Shown: piece after piece, positions 34,226 through 44,024 of the stretch
Layout of the letters: the number at the start of each line of letters is the position of its first letter
How positions within the stretch are numbered: position 1 is the stretch's first letter
Assembly (NCBI RefSeq): GCF_036227205.1
Contig: NZ_CP109442.1
Location: forward strand, 248,001 to 312,000
Source of the DNA: Amycolatopsis sp. NBC_01480
Lineage (GTDB): Bacteria; Actinomycetota; Actinomycetes; Mycobacteriales; Pseudonocardiaceae
Length of the DNA: 64,000 bases
Direction of reading: 5' to 3'
Translations under genes and position numbers: made by a program
The notes under the pieces: model-generated
Database searches by the model: none
Told to the model about the DNA's origin: nothing
The model's input: only the letters and a program-made list of their open reading frames with translations

Positions 34226-34978
34226 TCAGTGCCAGCGGCTGGTCAGGGCGCCCAGTGCGCCGAGGGCGACGGCGGCCGCGGTGGAGGTGCGGAGCACTGC
34301 CGGGCCGAGGCGGACGGCGATGGCGCCGGCGGCTCGGAGGGTGGCGAGTTCGTCGTCGGTGATGCCGCCTTCGGGGCCGACGACGAGCAGGATGTCGCCG
34401 GTGTCGGGGAGGTCGACGTCGGTGAGCCGGCTGGTGACGCCGGATTCGAGCACGAGGGTGCGGGACATGGTGGCGGCGAGCTGGGCGAGTTCGCGGGTGT
34501 CGACGGGCTCGGTGACGTCGGGGATGTGGGCGCGGCGGGCTTGTTTGGCGGCGGAGCGGGCGGTGGCGCGCCAGCGGGCGAGGGCTTTGTCGCCGCGGGT
34601 GCCGTCTTCCCAGCGCGCGACGCTGCGGGCGGCACGCCACGGGACCACGGCGTCGGCGCCGGCTTCGGTGGCCAGCTCGACCGCCAGCTCGCCGCGGTCG
34701 CCCTTGGCCAGCGCCTGCGCGACATGCACGCGCAGCGCGGGCGGCTCCTCCGTCCAGCGTTCGACGACGGTGAGGGTGAGCTGGGCTTCACGTCCGGCTT
34801 GGACGGCTTCGACGGTGCAGCGCGCCATCGCGCCGGCGCCGTCGGAGAGCACGAGCTGCTCCCCGACACGCAACCGGCGGACGGTGGCGGCGTGCCGGGC
34901 CTCCTCGCCGTCGAGCACCGTCCGGCCGGCTTCGGGCAGGGCGGTGGCGAGGAAGACCGGCAGCGTCGTGTCGGGCAC
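34226..34978 (-). CDS. rsmE: 16S rRNA (uracil-1498-N3)-methyltransferase RsmE
   Basis: A 250-residue SPOUT methyltransferase. A PUA-like N-terminal domain (VLDGEEARHAATVRRLRVG) is followed by the knotted domain with LVVGPEGGITDDELATL and VRLGPAVLRTSTAA, the SAM-binding signatures. It modifies U1498 of 16S rRNA. It follows dnaJ by 14 bp in the conserved hrcA-dnaJ-rsmE order. Confidence 0.95.
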   Translation of the reverse strand: MPDTTLPVFLATALPEAGRTVLDGEEARHAATVRRLRVGEQLVLSDGAGAMARCTVEAVQAGREAQLTLTVVERWTEEPPALRVHVAQALAKGDRGELAVELATEAGADAVVPWRAARSVARWEDGTRGDKALARWRATARSAAKQARRAHIPDVTEPVDTRELAQLAATMSRTLVLESGVTSRLTDVDLPDTGDILLVVGPEGGITDDELATLRAAGAIAVRLGPAVLRTSTAAAVALGALGALTSRWH

Positions 34979-34992
34979 TTTTCCGGCTACGC

Positions 34993-36153
34993 CTAACGGT
35001 TCTTGGCGCGCAGCTTGGAGAACAGGCCGCCGTGCTTGCTGCCGTTGGAGGCCAGCGTCGGCACCTCTTCGCCGCGCTGCTGGGCCAGGTCCACGAGCAG
35101 GTCGCGCTGGGCCTCGTCGAGCTTGGTCGGCACCACGACGTCGACGTGCACGTGCAGGTCGCCACGGCCGTCGACGCGGCCGGACGAGCGCAGCCGCGGC
35201 ATGCCCTTGGCCGTGAGCACCAGCTCGGTGTTGGGCTGGGTGCCGGGCTCGATGTCCAGCTCGTAGTCGCCGTCGACCAGTGTGGTGATCGGCACGGTGG
35301 CGCCGAGCGCGGCGGTGGTCATCGGGATGCGGAAGTTGCAGTGCAGCTCGTTGCCCTCGCGGATGAACACCTCGTGCGGGGTCTCGTCGATCTCCACGTA
35401 CAGGTCGCCCGCCGGGCCGCCGCCGGGGCCGACCTCACCCTGGCCGGACAGCCGGATGCGCATGCCGTCGCCGACGCCCGGCGGGATCTTCGCCGTGACG
35501 TTGCGCCGCGCGCGGATCCGCCCGTCGCCGCCGCACTGGCGGCACGGGTCGGGGATGACCTCGCCGAGGCCGCGGCAGACCGGGCACGGGCGGGCCGTGA
35601 CGACCTGGCCGAGGAACGAGCGCTGCACCGACTGCACCTCGCCGGCGCCGCCGCAGGTGTCGCAGGTCTTGGTGGTCGTGCCCTCCGCGGTGCCGGCGCC
35701 GCGGCACAGGTCGCAGACCACGGCGGTGTCGACCGTGATCTCACGGTCCGCGCCGGTGGCGCACTCCTCCAGCGTGAGCGCGAGCCTGATCAGGGCGTCG
35801 GAACCGGGCTGCACGCGGCTGCGCGGGCCCCGTCCGCGGCCGCCCCCGCCGCCGGCCGCGCCGAAGAACGCGTCCATGATGTCGCCGAGCCCGCCGAAAC
35901 CGGCGAACGGGTCGCCGCCGCCCCCGCGCGCGCCCGAGTCCATCGGGTCGCCGCCGAGGTCGACGACCTTGCGCTTCTGCGGGTCCGAGAGCACCTCGTA
36001 GGCGGTGGTCACCTCGCCGAACCTGTGCTGCGCGTCCTCCGACGGGTTCACGTCGGGGTGGAGCTCGCGGGCCAGCTTGCGGTACGCGCGCTTGATCTCC
36101 TGATCGGACGCGTTCTTGGCCACCCCGAGGATCCCGTAGTAGTCCCTCGCCAC
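34993..36153 (-). CDS. dnaJ: Chaperone protein DnaJ (DnaJ2 type)
   Basis: A 386-residue type I Hsp40 that feeds unfolded clients to DnaK. The J domain (residues 1-68) has the HPD motif in [14 protein letters not shown] Gly/Phe-rich region follows, then four zinc repeats: [24 protein letters not shown] and CRQCGGDG. It forms an operon with hrcA upstream (42-bp gap) and rsmE downstream, matching actinobacterial DnaJ2 rather than the dnaK-linked DnaJ1. Confidence 0.97.
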   Translation of the reverse strand: MARDYYGILGVAKNASDQEIKRAYRKLARELHPDVNPSEDAQHRFGEVTTAYEVLSDPQKRKVVDLGGDPMDSGARGGGGDPFAGFGGLGDIMDAFFGAAGGGGGRGRGPRSRVQPGSDALIRLALTLEECATGADREITVDTAVVCDLCRGAGTAEGTTTKTCDTCGGAGEVQSVQRSFLGQVVTARPCPVCRGLGEVIPDPCRQCGGDGRIRARRNVTAKIPPGVGDGMRIRLSGQGEVGPGGGPAGDLYVEIDETPHEVFIREGNELHCNFRIPMTTAALGATVPITTLVDGDYELDIEPGTQPNTELVLTAKGMPRLRSSGRVDGRGDLHVHVDVVVPTKLDEAQRDLLVDLAQQRGEEVPTLASNGSKHGGLFSKLRAKNR

Positions 36154-36195
36154 CGTCTTCGCCTTCTCCTTCTGCTCCGCCCGGCCCGCTGCTGA

Positions 36196-37221
36196 TCAGC
36201 GGGCGGACAGGATCTGCCCCACGTAGTTGGCCACCGCGCGGACCGCCGCGATGGTGCCCGGGTAGTCCATCCGGGTCGGTCCGACGATGCCCATGCCCCC
36301 CAGGATCATGTCGTCGGCGCCGTAGCCGATCGACACCACGGAGGTGCTTCGCATCTGTTCGTCCTCATTTTCCTCACCGATGCGGACCGTCACCGCACCG
36401 GGGTAACGCGCCGCCGCCAGCAGCTTGAGCACGACCACCTGCTCCTCGAGCGCCTCCAGCACCTGCCGCAGCGATCCGGGGAAGTCCGCGACGTTGCGGG
36501 TCAGGTTGGCCGTGCCGCCGAGCACCAGCCGTTCTTCCGGGTGCTCGACGAGCGACTCCACCAGAACCGTACAGATACGGGTGAGGCTGTCGCGCAGGTC
36601 GGCCGGTGCCGCCTCGGGCAGCTCGGCGACGCGGGCGGCGGCCTCGGCCAGCCGGCGCCCGGCCAGCGCGCCGTTGAGCACCGTGCGCAGCCGGAGCACG
36701 CCCTCCTCGGTGACCACGTCGCCGAGGTCCACGGTGCGCTGGTCGACCCGGCCGGAGTCGGTGATCAGCACCAGCATCAGTCGCGCCGGCGTGAGCGGGA
36801 CCACCTCGAGGTGGCGGACCGCCGCGTTGGTCAGCATCGGGTACTGCACCACCGCGACCTGCCGGGTGAGCTGCGCGAGCAGCCGGACCGAGCGGCGGAG
36901 CACGTCGTCGAGGTCGGTGCCGGAGTCGAGGAAGCTGATGATCGCGCGGCGCTCGGCCGGGGACAGCGGCTTGATCTCCGAGAGCCGGTCGACGAACAGC
37001 CGGTACCCCTTGTCCGTGGGGATCCGGCCGGCGCTGGTGTGCGGCTGGGCGATGTAGCCCTCTTCCTCGAGCGCGGCCATGTCGTTGCGGACCGTGGCGC
37101 TGGAGACGCCGAGGTTGTGCCGCTCGACGATGGTCTTCGAGCCGACCGGCTCCTGGTTCGAGACGTAGTCGGCGACGATCGCGCGAAGAACCTCGAAGCG
37201 ACGTTCGTCCGTGTTCGCCAC
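36196..37221 (-). CDS. hrcA: Heat-inducible transcription repressor HrcA
   Basis: A 341-residue repressor that binds CIRCE operators of groE-type heat-shock genes. The winged helix is seen in [24 protein letters not shown] and the GAF-like domain later. GTG at 37221, (M)[11 protein letters not shown], is preferred because GGAGG lies five bases upstream. A GTG at 37227 would overlap that ribosome-binding site. I searched the upstream gap for the CIRCE pattern (TTAGCACTC with a 9-base spacer) and found none. Confidence 0.95.
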   Translation of the reverse strand: MANTDERRFEVLRAIVADYVSNQEPVGSKTIVERHNLGVSSATVRNDMAALEEEGYIAQPHTSAGRIPTDKGYRLFVDRLSEIKPLSPAERRAIISFLDSGTDLDDVLRRSVRLLAQLTRQVAVVQYPMLTNAAVRHLEVVPLTPARLMLVLITDSGRVDQRTVDLGDVVTEEGVLRLRTVLNGALAGRRLAEAAARVAELPEAAPADLRDSLTRICTVLVESLVEHPEERLVLGGTANLTRNVADFPGSLRQVLEALEEQVVVLKLLAAARYPGAVTVRIGEENEDEQMRSTSVVSIGYGADDMILGGMGIVGPTRMDYPGTIAAVRAVANYVGQILSAR

Positions 37222-37459
37222 CCGCACCTCCTTGGTCTGCCCCCGGTACTCACCACGAGTTTACGGAAGCCTGAGCGCCCGGCGCTCAACCCGCCGGGGT
37301 CGCCGCGGCGGGCCGGGCCGCCCGCCATTGTTAAATGGTTGGCAAACGACACTTAATAAAGGCGAACCGGACAAATCAAAACTTCGCTTGCCGAGGGAAC
37401 CGTAACCGGGTTTGCTGCCTCAGAAAGACCATGGTGGAACCGAGGACCCGAGGGCAGTT

Positions 37460-38008
37460 GTGGACATGAACGCAGGGGCACCCAATACCTCCGATATCGC
37501 TGAAATCGGGCAGCGGGCCGCCGAGGCCCAGGAACGGCTGAAGCACGTCGCCGCCACGGCGACGAGCGCCGACGGGGCGGTCACTGTCACCGTGAACACC
37601 GCCGGAGCACTGCAGCAGCTGTCCTTCGGCCCCCGGTCCGAGGAGCTGCCGCGCGCCGCGCTGGCCGCGGCCGTGGTCGCCACCGCCCACCGCGCGCAGG
37701 CGCAGGCGGCCCAGCAGCTGACCGCGATCATGGCGCCGGTGATCGGTGAGAACAGCGACGCGATGAAATTCCTGGAAGAGCAGATCCCGGCTCCCGAGGT
37801 CGAAGAGGAACCGCCGCCCGCGGAGCCGCAGCGGCAATTCTTCAATCGCGACGACGAATTCCCGCCGCCCCCGCCGCCGGCCCGCCCCGGCCCACCTGCG
37901 CCCCCGGCGCCCCCGGCGCGTCCGTCGCGGCCGGCCCGGCCGCCCGCGGGCAACACCGATGACGACGACTACTACAACGGCGGCTCGATCCTGGGGAGGG
38001 GCAACTGA
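37460..38008 (+). CDS. YbaB/EbfC family DNA-binding (EspL-like) protein
   Basis: About 182 residues. The N-terminal two thirds form a YbaB-like domain (TVTVNTAGALQQLSFG, EELPRAALAAAVVATAHRAQ). The rest is a Pro/Arg-rich acidic tail. EspL-type YbaB proteins are typical of ESX/type VII secretion loci. GTG at 37460 has AGGG five bases upstream; ATG at 37466 is an alternative. Its last base is the first base of the next start codon (TGATG), so the genes are coupled. The gap in front is AT-rich and probably holds the promoter. Confidence 0.8.
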   Translation: MDMNAGAPNTSDIAEIGQRAAEAQERLKHVAATATSADGAVTVTVNTAGALQQLSFGPRSEELPRAALAAAVVATAHRAQAQAAQQLTAIMAPVIGENSDAMKFLEEQIPAPEVEEEPPPAEPQRQFFNRDDEFPPPPPPARPGPPAPPAPPARPSRPARPPAGNTDDDDYYNGGSILGRGN

Positions 38009-38325
38009 TGCCAGATCAGAAGGTCAGTCTGGAAGCACTGCAGACGCACAAGGGCGAGGTGCAGAGCATCGGCGACGGCGTCAAGGCGGCCGCGCAGGCG
38101 ACCGCCGGCGCGGGCCAGGCGATGAGCGACAACTCGTTCGGCCTGGTCGGGGCGCCGTTCGGCGCGGCGATGGAGATCTGGACGGCCATCGCGTCGTCCT
38201 TCATCGGCGACGTCGCGAGCTCGGCCGAGGACATCGCGGACAAGCTCCAGCAGGCCCACGACATGTACAGCGATCACGACAAGCAGACGGCCGGGCACAT
38301 CAACGGCATCGGCAAGGAGCTGTAG
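38008..38325 (+). CDS. EspC-like type VII secretion target, small helical protein
   Basis: A 105-residue alpha-helical protein with a pattern resembling EspC/WXG100-type substrates: VSLEALQTHKGEVQSIGDGV, a central turn with NSFGLVGAPFG, and a second long helix ending AHDMYSDHDKQTAGHING. The usual WxG at the turn is replaced. It is probably exported with the larger neighbour through an ESX apparatus encoded elsewhere. Confidence 0.75.
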   Translation: MPDQKVSLEALQTHKGEVQSIGDGVKAAAQATAGAGQAMSDNSFGLVGAPFGAAMEIWTAIASSFIGDVASSAEDIADKLQQAHDMYSDHDKQTAGHINGIGKEL

Positions 38326-38327
38326 GC

Positions 38328-39605
38328 ATGACCGAGACGCAGGAAAACCCCCTCGTCGCGAAGTCCGAGTCGCCGACCGGCTTCACCACGAACATGGGCT
38401 CGGCGCCCAATGAGCTGGACAACCTCAACGCCCAGACCTCGGGCGCGGGCATCCTCAACGACGTCGCCTCCAGCCTCACCGACTTCCGCAACGGCGACTG
38501 GCTCAACTTCGGCGTGGACGTCGCCACGGACGGGCTCGACCTGCTCGGCGCGGCGATGGACCCGCTCGGCACGCTGGCCAGCGCGGGCGTCGGCTGGCTG
38601 ATCGAGCACATCAGCTTCCTCAAGGAGGGCCTCGACCAGCTCGCGGGCAACCCCGAGGCGGTCACGGCGAAGGCCACGACCTGGGAGAACGTCTCCAAGC
38701 AGCTGGAGCAGAGCGCCGGCCAGTACGAGCAGGCCGCGGCGAAGGTGGCGCCGGACTTCCAGGGCGCGGGCGGGCAGGCCTACCAGAACACGGCGAAGGG
38801 CTACGCGGCGACGCTGCGGGGTGCCTCCGGCCAGGCGCACGCCGCGTCGATCGGCATGAACGTGGCGGCCGCCCTGGTCGGCACCGAGCGCGGCCTGATC
38901 CGCGACATGATCTCGTCCTTCGTGGGCGAGCTGATCATCAAGGGCCTGGCCGCGCTGGCCGCCTCGTGGTGCACCTTCGGCGGCACGATCGCCGCGTTCA
39001 TCGCCGACACCGTGGTCGAGGGCGGCATCCTGGCCGAGAAGATCGGCACCCGCATCGCCAAGGTCGTCGAGCAGCTGGAGAAGCTCGCCAAGAGCGCCGG
39101 CAAGTCCAAGGCGGCCATCGAGGACGCTGCCAATGCGCTGAAGAAGCTCGGCAAGGCCGCAGACAAGGTGACCGACAAGAGCGTCGACCTGGCCGCGAAC
39201 ATCGAGAAGAAGGGCAACGAGCTCACCGACTCCGCCCGCGCCGCCGGGAAGTCCCATGTGGACGAGAGCGTCGGGGACAAGGCCAAGCGGTGGGGCGAGG
39301 CGTGGGAGGACAAGGTCCCGGGCCGCGATCATGTCAAAGGCTTGGGTGACAAGTACTCCGAAGACGGCCGCAGCTTCCTCAGTCAGAAGGAATGGCGCAA
39401 GCCCGGCGAGGAAACTCCGAAGTGGAACACCGCGGACACCGTGGGTGCCGCGACCGAAGCGCGCCGCCAGGAGAACGAACAGATCGCCCGCTCCAAAGAA
39501 GGCGCCGAAGCCTACGAAAAAGAGCACGGCGGGGAAGGCGGCGGCGAGGGCGCGAAGCCCGAAGGCGGCGGCCAGAAACCCGAAGGCGGGGCAAAGCCCG
39601 AGTAA
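38328..39605 (+). CDS. Large WXG/EspB-like putative type VII secreted protein
   Basis: A 425-residue protein starting two bases after the EspC-like gene. A helical domain around residues 100-190 contains the PPE/WXG-like turn FQGAGGQAYQNTAKGYA. A hydrophobic stretch follows (about 190-240), then coiled-coil-like Lys/Ala helices and a Gly/Glu/Pro/Lys repeat tail (PEGGGQKPEGG). No toxin domain was recognised at the C-terminus. It is probably a structural or effector ESX substrate. Confidence 0.7.
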   Translation: MTETQENPLVAKSESPTGFTTNMGSAPNELDNLNAQTSGAGILNDVASSLTDFRNGDWLNFGVDVATDGLDLLGAAMDPLGTLASAGVGWLIEHISFLKEGLDQLAGNPEAVTAKATTWENVSKQLEQSAGQYEQAAAKVAPDFQGAGGQAYQNTAKGYAATLRGASGQAHAASIGMNVAAALVGTERGLIRDMISSFVGELIIKGLAALAASWCTFGGTIAAFIADTVVEGGILAEKIGTRIAKVVEQLEKLAKSAGKSKAAIEDAANALKKLGKAADKVTDKSVDLAANIEKKGNELTDSARAAGKSHVDESVGDKAKRWGEAWEDKVPGRDHVKGLGDKYSEDGRSFLSQKEWRKPGEETPKWNTADTVGAATEARRQENEQIARSKEGAEAYEKEHGGEGGGEGAKPEGGGQKPEGGAKPE

Positions 39606-39734
39606 CAGCATGACTCGACGGGGCCGGCCGAAGTGGCCGGTCCCGCACCGGTGAGCCGACCGTGCCGGTCATCCCTTCCCGACCGGCTGCCACCATGACG
39701 CGGACCCGAGCACAGAAATGGAAGGTGGCGACGA

Positions 39735-40250
39735 GTGACGACGCCGGCGAGCCCGACGGAAGTGAACGCGGCGAACCTGGCCGGTCGGGTGCATCCGTCC
39801 CAGCGGGGTCAGGTGCTGGACGGGGTCTTCTGGATCTCACTCGTGGTGGGGATCCTGATGGCCGCGCTGGTCATCATCCTCCCGCTCGCCACCGGCATCC
39901 TCTCCGGCCCCAACGCCGGGGAGAGCTACGCGGCGCTGCCCTTCGGCGTGCTGCTGGCGGTCGCCTGCCTCGGGCTGTGCTGGCGGCGATACCGGGACCT
40001 GCACCGGCCGCTGACTGTGATCAGCGGATGGACGCACGACTTCGGCAATGGCCGGTTGACCGACGAATACCCGATCGGAATGCGGTTCCAGCCGCAGGCC
40101 TACAAATCGGTCGAACGCCGGGAAGTGCGCGCCGGCGGGAGGACCTACCAGCTGACCCCGCAAATGTGGGCGCTGCTGCACGCCGACCGGAACAACACGC
40201 TCTGCCTGCTGCCCCGGACCAAGGTGCTGGTCAACGTCATTCCGTCGTGA
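39735..40250 (+). CDS. Small membrane protein of a twin pair (HPSQRG family), copy A
   Basis: A 171-residue protein: N-terminal NLAGRVHPSQRGQVLDGVFW, two membrane helices, then a soluble domain with GWTHDFGNG and the C-terminal LLPRTKVLVNVIPS. The next gene has the same architecture, so the pair arose by duplication. I do not recognise the family. The GTG start at 39735 follows GGCGACGA. Proximity suggests a link with the ESX-type substrates upstream. Confidence 0.7.
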   Translation: MTTPASPTEVNAANLAGRVHPSQRGQVLDGVFWISLVVGILMAALVIILPLATGILSGPNAGESYAALPFGVLLAVACLGLCWRRYRDLHRPLTVISGWTHDFGNGRLTDEYPIGMRFQPQAYKSVERREVRAGGRTYQLTPQMWALLHADRNNTLCLLPRTKVLVNVIPS

Positions 40251-40278
40251 ATCCGCCTTACCGCAAGGAAAAGCACGA

Positions 40279-40707
40279 ATGACGGCGGACGCCGAGGTGG
40301 ACCTGGCCAATCGCAACGGCCGGCTCCACCCGTCCCAGCGCGGGAAGATCCTGGACTTCAACTTCTGGGCGGCCGCTGTGCTCGTGGTCGCCGGGATCGC
40401 CGGGTTGGTGGCCCTTGTCGTCAAGGCCGTCGGCGACGTCGGCGATGCGAATCGGCTGAACGACGTCACCGGCTGGACGCACGACTTCGGGGAGGTGTCC
40501 GGCAAGCGCCCGGCACCGGGGCAGTATCCGTATCCGATCTACCTGTACACGATCTACGAGCGGATCCGGTTCACCTATCTCGTCGTGAACGGGCACAGCT
40601 ACCGGCTCGACGACGCGGACTTGCGGAACCGGGTCCAGGGCGAGCGCACCAATATCGTGCTCTCCACGCCCCGCACCAAGATCCTGATCAACGTCCTGCC
40701 CGCCTGA
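40279..40707 (+). CDS. Small membrane protein of a twin pair (HPSQRG family), copy B
   Basis: A 142-residue paralogue of the preceding protein. Shared motifs are NRNGRLHPSQRGKILDFNFW, GWTHDFGEVSG and STPRTKILINVLPA. It has a single hydrophobic segment (about 30-50) instead of two, so the membrane topology may differ. AAGGAAAAG lies ahead of the ATG. It ends five bases before the end of the convergent mmsA gene. Confidence 0.7.
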   Translation: MTADAEVDLANRNGRLHPSQRGKILDFNFWAAAVLVVAGIAGLVALVVKAVGDVGDANRLNDVTGWTHDFGEVSGKRPAPGQYPYPIYLYTIYERIRFTYLVVNGHSYRLDDADLRNRVQGERTNIVLSTPRTKILINVLPA

Positions 40708-40712
40708 ACCGC

Positions 40713-42203
40713 TCAGGAATTCCCCGGAAACCCGAGATTCACCCCCGCATGCGAGGTGTCCGGCCACCGCGAAGTGACCACCTTCGTCCGCGTGAAGAAG
40801 TGGAAACCCTCCGGCCCATACGCATGGCTGTCGCCGAACAGTGAGTCCTTCCAGCCGCCGAAGGAGTAGTAGCTGACGGGGACCGGGATCGGCACGTTGA
40901 CGCCGACCATGCCGACCTCGACTTCGTTCTGGAAGCGGCGGGCGGCGGCTCCGTTGCCGGTGAAGATGGCCGTACCGTTGCCGTAGGGGTTGGCGTTGAT
41001 CAGGGACAGAGCGTCGTCGTACGAAGGCGTGCGCGCCACTGACAGGACCGGGCCGAAGATTTCGTCGGTGTAGATCGGCATTTCGGGGCGGACGTGGTCG
41101 AACAGCGTCGGGCCGAGCCAGAAGCCGTTGCCGGTCACCGAGATGCCACGGCCGTCCATCACCAGCGCGGCACCCGAGGCGACGCCGGCGTCCACATAGG
41201 ACTTCACGCGCTCGTGGTGGGCCTTCGTGACCAGTGGCCCCATTTCCGACGACGGGTCGCGGCCGTCGCCGACGCGCAGCCGGGCCATGCGCTCGGTGAT
41301 CTTCGCGACCAGTTCGTCGCCGATCGGGTCCACGGCGACGACCACCGAGACCGCCATGCAGCGCTCCCCCGCCGAGCCGAAGCCGGCGGACACGGCGGCG
41401 TCCGCGGCCAGGTCGAGGTCCGCGTCGGGGAGGACGACCATGTGGTTCTTCGCCCCGCCGAGGGCTTGCACGCGCTTGCCGTGCCGCGTGCCGGTTTCGT
41501 AGACGTAGCGCGCGATCGGCGTCGAACCGACAAACGAGATCGCCTTGACGTCACGGTGTTCCAGCAGGCCGTCGACCGCCACCTTGTCGCCGTGCAGCAC
41601 GTTCAGCACGCCCGCGGGCAGCCCGGCTTCGGCGAACAGCCCGGCGATGAACACCGCGGCCGACGGGTCCTTCTCACTCGGCTTCAGAACCACAGTGTTG
41701 CCGCACGCCAGCGCGTTCGGCACGAACCACAGCGGCACCATCGCGGGGAAGTTGAACGGCGAGATCACGCCGACCACGCCCAGCGGCTGCGCGATCGAAT
41801 AGACGTCGACGCCGGTGGACGCGTTTTCGCTGAAGCCGCCCTTCAGCATTTGCGCGGCGCCGCACGCGTACTCCACGTTCTCCAGCGCCCGCGCGATTTC
41901 GCCGGCCGCATCGGATTCGACCTTGCCGTGCTCGGCCGTGACGATCTTCACCAGCTCGTGCTGACGCGCCGAAAGCAGCTCACGGAACGCGAACAGCACC
42001 CGCGTGCGCCCGGCCAGCGAGGTCCCGCGCCAGCCCGGCAGCGCAGCCGCGGCGGCGGCCACCGCCTGGTCCACCTCGGACGGGCCGGCGAAGTCCACCT
42101 TCGCCCGGACCTCGCCGGTCGCGGGGTCGAACACGTCCCCGGTGCGCCCGGCCGGGCCGGTGACCGGCTTGCCGTCGATCCAATGGCTGATGCGCTCGGT
42201 CAC
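40713..42203 (-). CDS. mmsA: CoA-acylating methylmalonate/malonate semialdehyde dehydrogenase
   Basis: A 496-residue aldehyde dehydrogenase-fold enzyme. It converts methylmalonate semialdehyde to propionyl-CoA and malonate semialdehyde to acetyl-CoA. Visible are the NAD-binding region (VISPFNFPAMVPLWF), FVGSTPIARYVYE and catalytic Cys in GFGSAGERCMAVS. GTG at 42203 has AAGGAG upstream; a longer start at 42263 is not supported. It takes the aldehydes that arise from beta-alanine and beta-aminoisobutyrate, the end products of the pyrimidine operon at 48-53 kb. Confidence 0.93.
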   Translation of the reverse strand: MTERISHWIDGKPVTGPAGRTGDVFDPATGEVRAKVDFAGPSEVDQAVAAAAAALPGWRGTSLAGRTRVLFAFRELLSARQHELVKIVTAEHGKVESDAAGEIARALENVEYACGAAQMLKGGFSENASTGVDVYSIAQPLGVVGVISPFNFPAMVPLWFVPNALACGNTVVLKPSEKDPSAAVFIAGLFAEAGLPAGVLNVLHGDKVAVDGLLEHRDVKAISFVGSTPIARYVYETGTRHGKRVQALGGAKNHMVVLPDADLDLAADAAVSAGFGSAGERCMAVSVVVAVDPIGDELVAKITERMARLRVGDGRDPSSEMGPLVTKAHHERVKSYVDAGVASGAALVMDGRGISVTGNGFWLGPTLFDHVRPEMPIYTDEIFGPVLSVARTPSYDDALSLINANPYGNGTAIFTGNGAAARRFQNEVEVGMVGVNVPIPVPVSYYSFGGWKDSLFGDSHAYGPEGFHFFTRTKVVTSRWPDTSHAGVNLGFPGNS

Positions 42204-42282
42204 GGCGTCCGCTCCTTCTCGTCCCGGGCTGGGTGTCCACCCGAGTCTCCGGGCGGGCGCCACGCGGGCGCCATCGGCAACG

Positions 42283-42310
42283 TGTACGGACTGCCCGGCC
42301 CGGCCGTACA
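42283..42310. promoter_or_regulatory. Inverted repeat in the mmsA-pucR divergent promoter region
   Basis: TGTACGG (42283-42289) and CCGTACA (42304-42310) form a 7-bp inverted repeat spaced by 14 bases, 40 bp before the PucR start and about 80 bp before mmsA. It is a candidate PucR-type operator acting on both genes. Confidence 0.35.
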
Positions 42311-42349
42311 GTCTGTGCCTGCCGGTGCGGAAGGAGGCCCGAGAACCCG

Positions 42350-43996
42350 ATGTACCCGACTGTCGCCGAGGTGCTCGCGCTGCCCGTGCTGCGCCAGGGC
42401 CGGCCCCACGTCGTCGCGGGCAGCGCCGGGCTGGAGCGGGCCGTGCGGTGGGCGCACGTCGCCGAGATCGCCGAGATCGCGCCCCTGCTGCGCGGCGGCG
42501 AGCTGGTGCTGACCACCGGTGTCGCGCTGCCGGACGACGGCGCCGCGCTCGCCCAGTACGTCACGGACCTGGCCGAGGTCGGCGTCGCCGGCGTGGTGGT
42601 GGAGCTGGTGCGGCACTGGAGCGACCGGCTGCCCCGCGCGCTGGTCGAGGCCGCCGAGAAATGCGGGCTGCCGCTGGTCACGCTCTCGCGCGAGACCCGC
42701 TACGTCGCCGTCACCGAGGCGGTGAACGGGCTGATCGTCGACGCGCAGGTGGCCGAGCTGCGGGCCGCCGAGCGCGTGCACGAGACGTTCACCGCACTCA
42801 CCGTCGCGGGCGCCGAGCCGGGCGTGGTGCTGGGCGAGGTCGCGCGGCTGACCGGGCAGCCGGTGGTGCTGGAGACCCTCGAGCACGAGGTGCTGGCCTA
42901 CGACGCGGCCGGCCTCGACCCGGGCGAGCTGCTCACGGGCTGGCCGGCGCGCTCGCGCGTGGTGCAGCTCGGCGAGCGCACGGGTTACCACGCGGCGGCG
43001 GGCTTCCTGATCACCGTCGTCGGCGCGCGCGGGCACGACTGGGGCCGGCTCGTGCTCGTCTGCGCCGAATCGCCGCCGCACCGGTACCGCGTGGTAGCCG
43101 AGCGGGCCGCCTCCGCGCTGGCCGTGCACCGCCTCGTGGCCCGGGATTCCGACACGCTCGAACGCCAGGCCCACCGCGCCGTGCTGACCGAACTGCTGGC
43201 CTCACCCGCGCCGTCGGCCGAGGCGCTGGCCCGGGCCTCGGCGCTCGCCGTGCCGCTCACCGGACGGCGGCTGATCGGGCTGGCCGTGCGGCCGCGCGTT
43301 TCCGCGACCACCCGGCCCGCGTTGTCCACCCCACCGCTGCTGCGTGAACTCGCCGAGGCGACCGCCCTGGCCACGCGCCGGGCGAAGGTCTCGGCGCTGG
43401 TGGCCACGGACGAAACCGGCGTCCGGGCGTTGATCGCGCTGTCCCCCGAGGCCGCGGCCGAAACGGTGCTCTCGAGGCTGGCGACCGACATCCACGAGGC
43501 CCGCGCGAGCGCGCCCTGCGTGATCGCCGTCGGCACGACCGTCACCGGCTCCGCAGAAGCACGCCGCACGCTGGTCGAGGCCGCACAGGTCGCGGCCGCT
43601 GCGCTGGGCGAGGGCGTCGAGCGGCCGCTGCACCGGCTGCGTGACGTCCGGCTGCGCGGCCTGCTGCACCTGCTCGAAGGCGACGAGCGGGTCAGCGCGT
43701 TCGCCGCCCGCGAGCTGGGGCCGCTGTTGCAACGGGACGCCGCCTCCGGCAGCCGCCTGGTGCAGGCGCTGCGGCACTACTGCGCGCAGGGCGGCAACAA
43801 GTCGGCCGCCGCCGTCGCCGCGCACACCTCGCGCACGGCGTACTACCAGCAGCTCGCGCGGATCGAGCAGGTGCTCGGCGTGCGACTGGAAGACCCGGAG
43901 TCGATGCTGTCGCTGTACGTCGCGTTACTCGCGCACGACCTGGCCACGGACACCCGTACGAGCGAGGAAAACTCACCCGGAAGAGGAGCACAGTGA
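42350..43996 (+). CDS. PucR family transcriptional regulator
   Basis: A 548-residue regulator. The N-terminal purine-catabolism domain (residues 1-125) reads TVAEVLALPVLRQGRPHVVAG and GELVLTTGVAL. A middle GGDEF-like region follows, then the C-terminal PucR helix-turn-helix (LVQALRHYCAQGGNKSAAAVAAHTSRTAYYQQLARIEQ, cut here as two pieces in the text). AAGGAGG stands upstream of the ATG. Relatives activate purine, proline or GABA catabolism. Being divergent from mmsA and near the pyrimidine operon, it is the likely regulator of both. Confidence 0.92.
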   Translation: MYPTVAEVLALPVLRQGRPHVVAGSAGLERAVRWAHVAEIAEIAPLLRGGELVLTTGVALPDDGAALAQYVTDLAEVGVAGVVVELVRHWSDRLPRALVEAAEKCGLPLVTLSRETRYVAVTEAVNGLIVDAQVAELRAAERVHETFTALTVAGAEPGVVLGEVARLTGQPVVLETLEHEVLAYDAAGLDPGELLTGWPARSRVVQLGERTGYHAAAGFLITVVGARGHDWGRLVLVCAESPPHRYRVVAERAASALAVHRLVARDSDTLERQAHRAVLTELLASPAPSAEALARASALAVPLTGRRLIGLAVRPRVSATTRPALSTPPLLRELAEATALATRRAKVSALVATDETGVRALIALSPEAAAETVLSRLATDIHEARASAPCVIAVGTTVTGSAEARRTLVEAAQVAAAALGEGVERPLHRLRDVRLRGLLHLLEGDERVSAFAARELGPLLQRDAASGSRLVQALRHYCAQGGNKSAAAVAAHTSRTAYYQQLARIEQVLGVRLEDPESMLSLYVALLAHDLATDTRTSEENSPGRGAQ

Positions 43997-44024
43997 GCGG
44001 CTTCCGGCTGCCGATATCCGAAGT

